DNA from: Pomacea canaliculata
Taxonomy: Eukaryota > Mollusca > Gastropoda > Architaenioglossa > Ampullariidae
Length of the DNA: 64,000 nt
Assembly: GCF_003073045.1 (NCBI RefSeq)
Contig: NC_037602.1
Span: 4,506,872 to 4,570,871 of the forward strand
Direction of reading: 5' to 3'
Position 1 is the first letter of the stretch. Every line of letters starts with the position of its first letter. A program made the translations under genes and the position numbers. Below are positions 12,897-24,953 of the stretch, one piece after another. A model generated the notes under the pieces. That model was not told the DNA's origin. It saw only the letters and a program-made list of their open reading frames with translations, and searched no databases.

Positions 12897-15185
12897 TTAA
12901 AAACTAGATGAGTTAGAATTATTTGAGCAGAGTGAGTGTGGATTCATTTCTCTCTGTCTGTACGCAGCCATCGCACCGTCAAGTATGTCATCGTGTTGCT
13001 CCTCTGTTACAGTTCGTTGCCTCAGGATGGTTTGAATGCTATGAGGGATTCTCTTCATATCTTTGCAAGTTATGGCCCCGAGGCGGTACAGCTTGGAGAG
13101 GATGGCCACGTCATTGCGGCAGTAAAAGACTTGCACTGGAGAAAGGTCAAAGGGCGTATTCGGACACGAGAGGGCAGCTCCACATCTCACAAGAACGTCC
13201 ACGAGCTTCTCACGGACCGCCCTGTCCTCGGGACACGAGGCGTAGGTCAGCGGGGTTGCGCCCATGTTGTCCTCGACCAAGACGTTGGCCCCACAAGCGA
13301 CCAGCTGCTCAATGAAGGCATAGTGCCCAGACTCGCAGGCAACATGCAACGGGGTTCCTCCCTGCCAGTCTCTCGCGTTAAGATCCACCAGAGGTTGCTG
13401 CAGCAAAAGGGACACGCAGCTTTTAAAGCGGTGGCTAAGCTGCGGTGTGCTTAAGCAGCAGATGCAGATCAATTTCCTCGTGGCAAACTGGGAATCAAAG
13501 AGAATGTGAAGAGCCGTTGAACCTAGATTATTAAAATTGTTTGTCACCTTGGCGTTGACATCAGCACCCAAACTAAGGAAGATCTTTAAAGTTTTCTCGT
13601 TCAGATTCTGGACTGCGGTATGAAGAGGCAGGTAACCTGAACCGTCGGGTATGTTCAGAAGCGGTTTGTGCTGCTTTTCAGAGAGTAAATCAGACAGGTC
13701 AATGCTGCGCTTAACTGCCAGGTGCAAAGCAGTCCCCACGCTGATGATCTCACCGTCATACCGAGCTCCGTATGAGGGAAGCAGCAGATGGGAACATAGG
13801 TAAATGTCCAGACACAAGCAAAGCCCGCAGGAACACTCTCTAACGACCGTCACGCATTGCGCCTTGCTGTTGGCTTTGGCTGCCTCCAAGCTGAGGTCCG
13901 CGCCTGACTTCACCAGCAGTTTGGCTATAATGGCGGCAGGACGCGTGGCCCTGACGAGGGCAAAGTGCAAAGGAGTCAAGGCGAAGCGTCGGTGCTGCAA
14001 AGTAGTGAACTGCCCAGCATTGACATCAGCCCCCACATCCAGCAGAAGCTCCACGACCTGCGGGTCATCGCTCAGAGCTGCGAAGTGCAGGGCCGTGAGT
14101 CCGTCCTTGTTCTGGGCGGTGACTAACTTCTTGCGGTCATCTTCGTCCTTACACATAAGCAAAAGGAGGGAAACCATGGTTATGGCTGAGCCCGAGGCAG
14201 CGGCCAGCATAAGGGTAGTGTTGTCTTGGCTGTCCCTTGCGTGAACGTCAGCTGCCTTCTTCTCGAACATCATTCTGGCCAGATCCTTGTGGCCGAAGAG
14301 ACAGGCCAGGTGTTGTGGGTAGCAGGTGTAAGGCTCCGTGCAGCACCAAGGGATGTAATTTGTGTTGGCAACAAATGACCAAGGAATACAATTCAGCTTA
14401 ACGTGTATTTTGGAGCGTGGATCGAAGTCTTCAAGGAAAGAGTATTCTGAAAAGTTTTTAAAAAAGCAGTGAATGAGTCGTGCTAGTTGCAAAGGGTTTA
14501 TGGTAATAAGCATCACACAGCATAATAAGTAGTTCATAGTAACTAATGTGTTTAAAGCTACGAATGCATGTGCCCTAACTTTAAAAAAAATAGATTTAAC
14601 CTACTGAGACCCCAAATGTATTCCAAATATATGTTTCTGCCTAGGACATGTTTCACGGACTTTTCTATCAAAAATTGACCATTCGTTTTCGATTTTCATT
14701 CCTTTTCTTTAATCACAGTATGCCAGTATGTTATGTAAACAATTATAATGCATATCTCATTAGCCTATTCTCATTAGCAAAACCTGCTGTTCAAGCCTCC
14801 CTTACTGTCAAGCACATTTGCTTAAAGAGTTAAAGAATCGAATCCTTTTCTAAATAAATAACCGGCTGTCGATCTCTCTTTCTTCTTGTCTTTTTACACT
14901 TATAGCAGGCGGACAAGACTACAAATTTGTGAAACAGATATAAACGTATGTTTAGGTCCTTATGCATACCATCATCATCCTCCAATATGCTCCGACAGTC
15001 TCCTTCTTCGTTGTCAGTGTCGCTCCAATCGTTGCTTCTCTCACATCCGCAAGGCGATTCTGCTGCAACTCTTTGTCGCAGAGCGTCAATATGCTGACCT
15101 CGGACAGCCTCGGGGTTATTCTGAATATATTCTGCATTTGCAGTTATCCGTAAATCTTGCAAGGGGCCTTTCACAAAGTCAAGGT
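12897..15185 (-). CDS. Ankyrin-repeat protein, 5' incomplete
   Basis: Two exons join in phase: 15185-14970 (acceptor TTCCTACAG, donor G|GTATGC) and 14446-12897 (acceptor CTTTTCAG), giving 587 aa to the stop. The first exon is acidic (a DTDNEEGD stretch) and holds no repeats. The second carries about eight ankyrin repeats, seen as TALHFAA, TPLHFAL, TALHLAV, LPLHTAV, TALHILF, TPLHVAC and GADVNA-type turns. The C-terminal 80 residues are not repeats and end in an Asn/Ser-rich tail. They occupy the place of a SOCS box in ASB proteins, but I cannot see a clear BC or Cul5 box, so an ASB assignment is only possible. Ankyrin repeats bind partner proteins; the partner is unknown. The first exon starts mid-codon, so at least one exon lies upstream. 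In-frame ATG 14537 lies in the intron and is not the start. Confidence 0.85.
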
Positions 15186-18100
15186 CTGTAGGAAAAAGGT
15201 CATATTTAAGTCTTTACTCTTCCGTCGAAGATATAAATTGGGGAAAAGACACGCTTACACGTCTGATCATTATCAGTTGTAAAGAATTGGTCGTAAACAA
15301 TAAACAGGTCAAGTCTTCATTATTTAAATAAAGGAGACTTGTCAGTCTGGTATAGCGGTGTTTAGTCCCGACTAGGAGGTCAGTAGCTGCGCACGAGCAA
15401 TGCAAGCGGACAGACATTTTCCTGATTACTAAAGTATACAACTTTGTTTTGTATGTTCTACACATATCGGTATTTTACACATTACGAAACATGATTTTCT
15501 TTAGTGTAATTAGTGACAGTGTCAACAAAACAAGACTTGCATCATACAAGTTGAAGAGAAAAGGCTGCTTATTGGCATGGCAGACAATACAATATTAATA
15601 CCAGAATTCCTCTGCACATTTTTGATTACCTGACCAACAGACCTGTTTACTAATCCATATCAGTGATGTTTTTACATTGAGATTTTAACATGTTTCTTCT
15701 TAGTCTGTAATGATGTTTTATACATAGTGAGCAGACACAGACATTTTCTATACAGAGTTAATTAATATGTATTTTAACATGCAAAAAAAAGGAACTTGTT
15801 TACTACAACACCTAGGTTTTGCCTCTGTGCCTGGTGTACATGGTTTAGAGGTTACTATACTATTATTAAGATCATTGCAACTTCTGTCTCTTAAATCATC
15901 ATGTATACAAACACATCACATAAAGAATACAATAAGATAATTATGAATTCCGTAGAAAGTATAAACTTCATTTCCTGCAGTGGTAACAAAAATCTTTACC
16001 ATGACCGACTGCAAACAAATGCTACATTATTTCCCTTGTTTTGCTGGTAGAAAATATTGAGCACCAAGAAAATTATTGTTTTATTGCTCAACAAACTCAT
16101 CTGCTGACAAGATAGCTATGAGTCGCTAAATCAGAGACGGCAGCAAACCACAAGGGTTACAAGATGATGGATATCGCCGCGTTCCTAATGTATCACGTGA
16201 CTGAAAACGACCCAATGGCAGAATATTTTACAGGAACGTACTGAGACCTTTGCCTGCTTCCCATTACACAATGACATATCAAAAATATTTTACTGTGACT
16301 TATTGAGGATGTGCTATTAGTCTGGTGTGCACGACACGTGATGTTCATATTTCTACAATTCACTAACCATTCATTTTTCTATTGAAGAATTGAAGTTAAA
16401 AAAAAAACAAAACAGGTTTTACGTACCTCTATAAATGCGGAAAACAAATTTTGCCTTCATTCTTACGGGTGGTCCTGTACACAAGTGAAACTGCTCTTAT
16501 CTGAAACACACATTAGAATAAAAGCAAATGTTTTTGTCCTATTTGTTTCTGTATTGCCATAATTTATTTTGAAGCATTAACATGGTATAGATCTCACGTC
16601 AGTACTTCTTTTAAAAAAATGAAATTATATTATTTCTTTTTCTGCTGCCACCTCCACCATGAGCAGCACAACCACAAATTTTAAAATAGAAACATTTACC
16701 AGCGAATATGTTAATAAAAGGGATATAAATTGACGAAAGAAGGTTCTCCTCCAATAAAAATTAAAATGAATATTGACCACAACAGTTGAAAAGAAGGTCT
16801 CTGCTTGCACGTGCCCCCACTTGTAAGCCAATACCTCACTAAAAGTACTTGGGTTATTTAAGTAAGAGGGAAAATCTACTCTGCAATAATATGAAAAAAG
16901 ATTTGCTGTAAAAGTTGTCATGAGGATCCTAATATTTAAAGGAAGTTAGCTATAAGTAGATTTCTATCTTAAAATTACTTGCCTTTTTTCTAGATCTTTC
17001 TCTGGAGTGTATCACTGTTTTTCTTTTCCTCTGTAGGTAGTGACTGTGACACGCGTGCCTTCTGAACAGAAAAATCTCGTTGACTGTTGCGGCAAAGCGT
17101 GGTTTGACCCTTAACTAACCTGTCACGTGACTTATGCTAGCTGTTTGGTTGGTTTGTTCATTAGTGCTGTCACCTTACGCGATTACTCAATATCTGTGAA
17201 GGGAGGGGATGCCCAACGCTCCCTCCCCCCCCCCTGCCTGACCTGGAGGACTATATGAGGCGCTGATTGGTCGACGTAAGTTCATCAGCTCACCTTTAGC
17301 CGACCTGACGTAATGGCCGTCCCGCACGGGCTATCCAGCATGGCCAAGAGTTATGTAACTGTTAATCACACGCATTTGAACGCCTGAAGAAACTGCCAAT
17401 CTTCTTGCCAGCATTCTATCCCAGTTCCAAAAGAAAGATTGGGGACATCTGGATCCCATGTCATTAGTATCGGAGAGGCATATGACACATCAGCCTGGGT
17501 CCACGGGAATAATGCAAAACGGCAAAATGAAATCATCAAACACATTTTTTGAAATATCATTATGATCAAGAATTTTAGAAGTATAAGAAATGAGAATGAT
17601 AATGTAAACATATAAAATGATTTTAATTTCATACAACACATTCTTATTTGGAAAATCTCTCATTGATATATTAATGGGATAGGATTAATAATAATCATAA
17701 GAAATTATCCATCAACCCAAAGCTTACACAAGCGCTTTTACATCGCCTTATTGTTTGTAGTAACCTTGAAAGGGATTCGAAAGTGCTAACACTTAGGGTT
17801 GAATGTGGCTGGTGGACAAGATGGACTGCTTACGCAAGAAAATGCTAACCATTATATACCGCTTCCATCTGACACTGTTTATAGTATCTACATCCCTTTA
17901 TACCTTCATCTACTGCTTTACGTTCTACTCTTGTACCTCATCTTTATGTTGTTCGGTGTGTCTGTACGTTTTTCACAAGTATCTCACTTGCTTTGGTAGT
18001 CTGGGATATATGCATATTGTTTTCTTTTGTTTGTTCGTTTTTTGACTGTAATTTTTTTTCCCAAATTATATGAGATCTCCATGTTCTAAAGTCCATGTTT

Positions 18101-19260
18101 TCTAAATGCTGAGAAGGTTACCTGTGTCGTTGTATATTCAAAACCATATACTGCCTTTATTTACAGCATGACAGTTTAACTTCACAAACATAAAGGAGAA
18201 AATAAAATCTAATAAAGCTAAAACAATTAGGGGGGAGAGGAATAACAAAGTGGTTAAATATTATCAGGAATGTCTGAGTAGGTTTGTTTCTCAACTGTTT
18301 GAATTTTTTTATCTTTATCAAGATGCATCTTGAGGAAACTTGTTTACAAGTAAATCACACTGGAAAGGAAACACGCACGAGTTGACTTTTTCTGTTCATT
18401 TATTCCTCCTGGTCTTTCCGTTTACATTCTGACTCTTTTCTGTTGAAAGATGAAGTTAATTTACACCAGATGCAACGATGTCTTTAATTATAGTCACCTT
18501 GATGTGATTACTGCCTTTCACGGGTAGGGGGCTCAGGGATTACATGTTGCCTCATGTGGGTGTAGGTAACAGATCTTCTGGTGTAACATTCTGCCAGTTC
18601 TTTCTGTAAGCAAGTTAATAAATCTTTCACAGACTGAATCGATGTCTAGGTGTAAATAAAGCAAGCCAGCGCCTTCATCAGTACTGGCTGTATCATGTGT
18701 TGACATTGGGGTGAGGAGAGACAATCCTGTTTGTGGTCAATGTGAGGGGAAGTGGGAGGGACGAGGATTACCTGCCGGGCTGTTGTCAGACTTTAGAAGA
18801 GGAGTTACTTTTTGTTTCCAGGGACAAATCCATTGTGGTTCTAATTGCCGAGGTCGTTTTTCTGGTCAAGGTCGGCGGAAGGCTGTGCTGTACGTTTGGA
18901 CAAAGACAAACATTACACTTACTTCTTTATTCAAAAGTGAACCATTTATCAAATAGACTCTTGGACTAATAACTTATTTGGCCTTAAATCTTTTTTCTTA
19001 GCAGAAACTGTAAATAATAAATTTAGACAGGCTTACATAGTTATCAGTAATGATTATCGTGCTCTGTCTCAGGACACGTCAGATTTGCATCCCGAGCACA
19101 CATGCAGCCCAAACATTTAGCAGTCAGTTAGAAAGTCAGGAGACAATGCCACTCGATTTGTAAAGAAACTTCTTGATGACAAATTAACACGTATAGCGTA
19201 TGAAATTCCTTCCTTTCACACTAAAACAGTGGCAAACTTATCCACCCACATTTTTACCTG
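15186..19260. other. Gene-poor stretch
   Basis: No coding region is recognised on either strand; open frames are under about 100 codons and of low complexity. A more GC-rich patch at about 17040-17340 has CACGTGAC and ATTGG words and a C run at 17227-17235. It could be a promoter for the ankyrin gene, whose missing 5' exon should lie upstream of 15185, but nothing shows this directly. Confidence 0.4.
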
Positions 19261-19269
19261 TTGCCCTCC

Positions 19270-19700
19270 CACCTGTCGCGTGTCACGATTCGCCTTTCTT
19301 CTGTAGCGCCTGGGGACGCTCCTGTTCAGTAAGGCAGCTCACAGCAGACGACGGTTGGCGGCTATTTTTTTGTACGGTGTGCAGGGGAAAGGTCAAGGCT
19401 TCTCCCTCTGACCGTAGCCGTCTTACGTCACGCTCTTGCTACGACACGTGACGTCGGCTTGAGTGCTGTGTGCTGCCGGTGGGAGCTTTGGGGTGCACTG
19501 GTCGGGCCCTCCCTTCCTGTCCAAGGTTTTGGTGAAAAGCGTTCACGCGCTTGGCATGGGCTGGGTGTCGTGGGCGCGACGATTGGTCACAGCCTGGGCG
19601 ACAGGAAGTGACCCCAGAGAGCAGCGTCCCTCGTGGCAGTGTCTGACCTGGGATCGGAGGAGAGTAGAGCGTTGGTGTCAGAAAGGACGGCGGCGGATGG
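19270..19700 (+). repeat. GC-rich dispersed repeat, forward copy
   Basis: Matches 44600-44935 in reverse complement over about 400 bases, sharing for example GTCGCGTGTC, GTGCTGTGTGCTGCCGGTGG, GGTGTCGTGGGCGC, GATTGGTCACAG and AGAGCAGCGTCCCTCG. Composition is much richer in GC than the surroundings. No protein is recognised. It may be the 5' part of a retroelement or a duplicated promoter. Confidence 0.7.
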
Positions 19701-22700
19701 CCGGCAATGTGGGGCAGTGTAGGCGGTGCGCCGTGTTTACCCAAACCGAGCTTCGATGGAAGGTGTCGGATTCACGGATGGAGTTTCTGCCAATTCCGGT
19801 TGTGAGGGCAGCTGACCGTCGGGTCATAGCAAAGCCGTTTTGGTGTGAGCGGAGGTCTATTTCTCTGAGTTCCACTTTTTTCTAGTTTTTGAGAGCCTTT
19901 AGTTTAGTTAGAATTTGTATGGCGGTGGTCGCGTCGCGTGGCACGCACCGTTTTTTTTTTTTTTTTTTTTTATGTATGAGATTTTTGAGTAGGGCCGCTT
20001 GTTTAACGATAATTATGTATTGTATGAGAGCAAGCGGTTTCATGACCAGGTTGGTCATAGTTGTGTATGTGTATAAGGGTGTTTTTTATAAACTGAGATA
20101 TGTTTGGAGTGCGTATGATTGACCGGATGAATTGTTGTTTTTCTACAGGCTACGTTTTGTTACTTCGTACATGTATTACGTCGTCTCCGTTCACGTATGC
20201 TACATGTTCAACATAATTGTGATCTCGCTGGAGTTTTGTGCACATCATCTATATCCTTGTCGCTTTGGTGGGACTATCGCGACTGTGTCGATATCTGCCC
20301 TTCATCGGCTCGTCGGCGCGTGATGCGCGACCCCTTGCTCGTGTGCGCCCAGCATGGGGGAGCGCTAGGAGTCGACAAGCGGAGTCTCCGTGACCAAGTT
20401 ACACTTGGGAGAGACGTGGGGTCAGCTCGAGACAGCTGGTCCAGAGGAGAGGGGGTGTTCCCGCTGTTTAACGAAACACTGGGACACTGCCTGCGCTGTG
20501 TCGCAAGGCTCTTGTTTTATTTGGTCTGCGTGTGTGGTGTATTTTAATTGTAACTCTTTGCGGGAGGCAGTCCCCTGTGTTTTTTATTCATATTTATTTG
20601 ACGAGTACTCGTAGGTGTAATTTTTTTTTGATCGTGTTCTTGTGGGTGTGGGTGGTGTTATGTGTATTCGTGAGGTTTAAATATTACTGTTATTAAACTG
20701 CGTGACTTGTATCGTTTTTCCCGTCTTTGTCGTGGTTTGTGCGTGCACGGGTTTTAGACAGTAAGTTGCTCCCACCGAGTGTCTGTGCGTGTCTGCCGCG
20801 TGTGAGCGGCTTGTGGCGTGCTTCTGGCGAGGCTGGGGGTGGAAGACGCGACACCACTACAAGGTCACACCCGTGCGGTCAGTGACTAGTGGACTGTCAC
20901 GGTTCACTTTGCGTAAGTGGAATGTTTGGCGAAGGCTCTTGTTTGATATGAGTTTTAGCATCTGGACCACCTGATTGCTGTGCCGAGCGTTTCAAGTGCA
21001 CTCCTCCCCTCCCACTAAGGGAGGTCTGCTGACAGATGGCGAGTCTGTACGACGAAGATTTCTTCGTGACGACAGCAATAATCACACGAGTGTACAGGTG
21101 AAATCACTGTAAGTCCAGGTGCTGCTTTCAAACATTCAAGTAGACAGCGGGCACAAGACAAGTTTATGAAAACTGTTAAATTTAGCAAGACCTTTCTAGT
21201 CTCTTATAAATACCTGACAGTATCCGCGAGCAAGATAAAAGGCATTTAAAGTATGTTGTCATTCGTAAATATAGGCTGTCTGTGAAAGGTCCACCTGAAA
21301 TAAAATATTGTTCAATGAACTATTAAGATTAAAAATACTCAAGGTAAAACTTGGGTATTAGGATTCTGTGCAAAAGCCGACACTAAGAGGAGAGAAGCAG
21401 TTTATCTTCGTGCTATTTTTCAGGTAGGGATGCAATGTTACTTTTGTTACTCGAATGTGACATATGTACATAATGTTGCTGCTAGACAAACACCTTTCTC
21501 ACATTTGTCATGCTGCATACTATAAGCTAAGGACAATCGGCTGCACTCGCATATTTGTCCTCAACAGCGAATCTCATCTTCTCATTTTGATCTGTCTCAA
21601 ACGAGACGTACTGCAAACTCTCTTCTTGCTGGCTGTCCAGAGTCTCATTGGTAAGTTTCAGAATTTCAGAACTAAGCAAGTGTGAACATGGCACACATCT
21701 CCCTCATCTTCGTAGATGGCGTCACACGTGAAGGGGGAGGGTAGCGAGGGAGTTTATTCATGGGATGGCACACAAACGCTAAATCAATATTGGATTATAT
21801 CCCAGAGAGATCATGTAATGGACCTATAATTTAAGACCTTTAATGGGGGAAAGCGCTATATAATAAGATTATTATTAATATATTATTAAAAAGATGCCTA
21901 GCATAAAAACATCTACCATCTTACTTATGGTAGTCCCTGTTTGCGTGCGTGCGTGCGTGCGTGCGTGCGTCGTGTATTTCTCCAATTATTTTTTTCTCAC
22001 TTATTTACATGTGATTAAACTTCTTATGTACAGTACATTCCGTGTGTTGTTGTCTACTTCATCAAAGACTGCTAGTAGAGCGAGGTACGCATCGCCTGTG
22101 CTGAGCAAGTGTTGTGTGTGTTCGTGTCTGTCTGTATGTTCGTGTGTTGTGAAACGGGAGACAAACTCAGAAGTTAATAGACATGAAAAGATTTTTGTTC
22201 GCTAAACATTATGAGGATGAGCAGTATAAAATTGCTTTCAATGGAAAAAGCGAAATGGGTTTGTTACAAGTCTTTATTTTACAAGAACGATGCATAATGT
22301 ATCGAATAAAAATGATTTCATTGTAAGACATAAACTCACTGCTGTTAATGCTGCGATAGGTCCAGTATCTTTTCTACGGTTCAGCGGACATGTAAGTAAT
22401 TCTTTCAATCCTCAAGTTCATCAAGTTAGTGTATTTCAGTCTCACCGCGAGAATCCCTGATGGCAAAGATGGTTGTCTTTAAAGAAATCCGCTGGATGAT
22501 GGCCAACCCCGTCCACGCGCAAAGGGGGTGCAAGGCGGGCGGGGAGTCGGCCTAGCTACACCACTGGCATGGCTGATGGCACAAATACAACAACAACTAA
22601 GCAAACAACTGCAGCAACTAACATCTACCAACAAAATCAACAGCTACTACAAACAAAGAACATCAATAATCATCAAAACAATCAACAAAAACGGAAAACA

Positions 22701-22900
22701 GTGGCACGCCTCTGTTAAAGAAACAGCGAGATCTGTGAATTCTGTCGGCGCAGTGAAGAGGAAACACTAGTCGACTGAAGTAGACACTGTGGTTCTGTTC
22801 CCGAGCGCAGAGAAGGATTGTTTTTGACCTCTGACCCCACTCACTAATGAAGACAGAGAGAGCTGTTAGGGTAGCGGATTCCTGATCATTATTTTTTTGT
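19700..22900. other. Stretch without recognised genes
   Basis: It continues as GC-rich, G/T-skewed sequence to about 21030 and then turns AT-rich. There is a T run at 19951-19970, a (TGCG)n microsatellite at 21942-21972 and a CAA-rich low-complexity piece at 22568-22700. Nothing in it reads as a protein with recognisable motifs. Confidence 0.4.
21942..21972. repeat. (TGCG)n microsatellite
   Basis: About seven uninterrupted TGCG units. Confidence 0.95.
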
Positions 22901-22939
22901 TTGTTATAAAGATCTAAGGGAAAAATTAGGAAGCTTCGA

Positions 22940-24853
22940 GTAAGTAGTCATTTGAAAGTCACCTCTGGAACCTGGCAAAAAAAAGAGACGTGGGCTGGAA
23001 GCAGGCGGGGATCTGGCATGACTCCCATCGCCATCAGGCACCAACTGAGAAGGCAGGGTGGGAGCTGCGGACCTCCCATCGCCGTCAGCACCAACTGACT
23101 GAAAGGCAGGGCTGGGATTCGGCAGGCATCTCCCCATGCAGGTCAGACAGCAACCTGAGGAACAGGCTGGGGATCTGGGATGGCACTCCCCTCGCCAGAT
23201 CAGCACAAACGATGAAGGCGGCTGGTGATCGGATGGCACCATCCCCACGCAGGAGAGATCTGGGTCGCAAGCACCCACCTGAATGAAGGCGGCGGGGATG
23301 GCATGGCACTCCATCGCAGGTCAGAGCACACTGATGCAAAGGCAGGGCTGGGGATTCTGGCATGGACGTCCATCGCAGGTCAGAGATCAATACTAAAGGC
23401 AGGTTGGGGATTCTGGCATGGCACTCCACAGTCAGGTCAGAGCACCAACCTAACTGAAAGGCGGGCTGGGATCTGGCATTGGACTCCCATCGCAAGATCA
23501 GAGCACCACTGATGAAGGCCGGCTGGGATATCTGGAAGGCAACTCCCCCATCGCCAGGGTCAGAGCACCAACTGATGATAAGGCAGGGCTGGGATGCTGG
23601 CATGCTCCCATCCCAGGTCGAGCACAATGACTGAAAGGAGGGCTTGGGATCTGGAGGGAACTCCCATGCCAGGTCAGAGCACAACTGACTGAAAGGAGGG
23701 ATGGGATCGGCATGCACGTCGCATGCAGGATCAGACAATGACGAAAGGCAGGCTGGGGATTCTGGCATGGCCTCATCGCAGGTAGAGCACCAACCTGACT
23801 GAAAGGCAGGCTGGGATTCTGGCATGGCACTCCCCGTCGCAGTCAAGAGCACCACCGAACTGAAAGCAGGGTGGGGATTGGCATGGCCCCTCCATCGCCA
23901 GGTCAAGCACAACGACGAAGAGGGCTGGGGATTCCTGGCAGGCCCTTCCAGCGCAGGTAGAGCAACATGACTGAAGGCAGGCGGGGATTCGGATGGCCAT
24001 CATCGCAGGTAGAGCAACTGACTGAAAGGCAGGGCCGGGGATTCCTGGCATGGCCTCCATAGCAGGTTCAAGACACGGACGAAAGCGGGCTGGATTCTGC
24101 ATGGCACCTCCAATCGCAGGTCGAGCAATGAACGAAAGGCATGGTGGGGATCTGGAGAACTCCACGCAGAGTCAGAGCCCAACCGATGAAGCAGGTGGAT
24201 TCAGGATGGCACCTCCCATCGCCAGGTCCAGAGCACCAACTGACTGAAAGGCAGGGCTGGGAAGATTCTGGCATGGCACTAGTCCCCAATCGCAGGTCAA
24301 GCACGAACGCTGACTGAAAAGGCCAGGGCTGGAGAATTCTGGCATGAGCATCCCCATCGCCAAGGCATCCAGAGACCAACTTGACTGAAGGCAGGGTGGG
24401 GATCTGGCATGTGCACCTCCAGACTCCCAGTCCAGGCCAGGTCCACGACAACCAACTGACTGAAAGGCAGGGCTGGGAATTCTGGCATGGCCTCCTCCAA
24501 TCGCCAAGGTCCAGAAGTCAGCAAACCTGTGAAAGGCAGGGCCATGAAGGGATCTGGCATGGCCCCCCATCGCCAGTCAGAGCAAAACTATGAATGAGCA
24601 GGGCTGCGGGAATTCTGGCATGAGCACATCCCTCACATCGCCGAGGTCCAGAAGCACCAACCTGACTGAAAGGCATTTGGCTGGGAATTCTGGCATGGCA
24701 CCTCCTCATCGCCAGGTCCAGTAGCACCAACTGACTGAAGGCAAGGGCTGGGATCTGGCATGGCAACTCCCCATCGACAGGTCGGCAGTAGCACCAAACT
24801 GACTGAAAAGGCAGGGCTTGGGACTGCATGGCACGTCACCATCGCAGGTCCAG
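22940..24853. repeat. Satellite array of about 60-70 bp units, noisy, next to gap
   Basis: About 30 units, each with the landmarks ACTGACTGAAAGGCAGGG, CTGGGATTCTGGCATGGC, CTCCCATCGCCAGGTC and AGAGCACCA. Units differ from each other mostly by single-base insertions and deletions in homopolymer runs rather than by substitutions. The array stops at an N gap, so its true length is unknown. The long Pro/Ser/Cys-rich open frames across it are products of the repeat and are not genes. Confidence 0.95.
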
Positions 24854-24953
24854 NNNNNNNNNNNNNNNNNNNNNNNNNNNNNNNNNNNNNNNNNNNNNNN
24901 NNNNNNNNNNNNNNNNNNNNNNNNNNNNNNNNNNNNNNNNNNNNNNNNNNNNN
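24854..24953. other. Assembly gap (100 N)
   Basis: Exactly 100 unknown bases, a conventional scaffold gap size, so the real distance is unknown. Confidence 1.

Noticed and set aside
12923..13454. Plus-strand open frames of 130 and 172 codons
   Set aside because: Antisense shadows of the ankyrin gene.
17366..17641. Minus-strand frame with FALFPWTQADVSY and a Trp-rich end
   Set aside because: No family recognised, no splice context and no copy elsewhere in the window.
23085..24829. Long Pro/Ser/Cys-rich minus-strand open frames
   Set aside because: They run through the satellite array; the apparent protein repeats are the repeat unit read in shifting frames.
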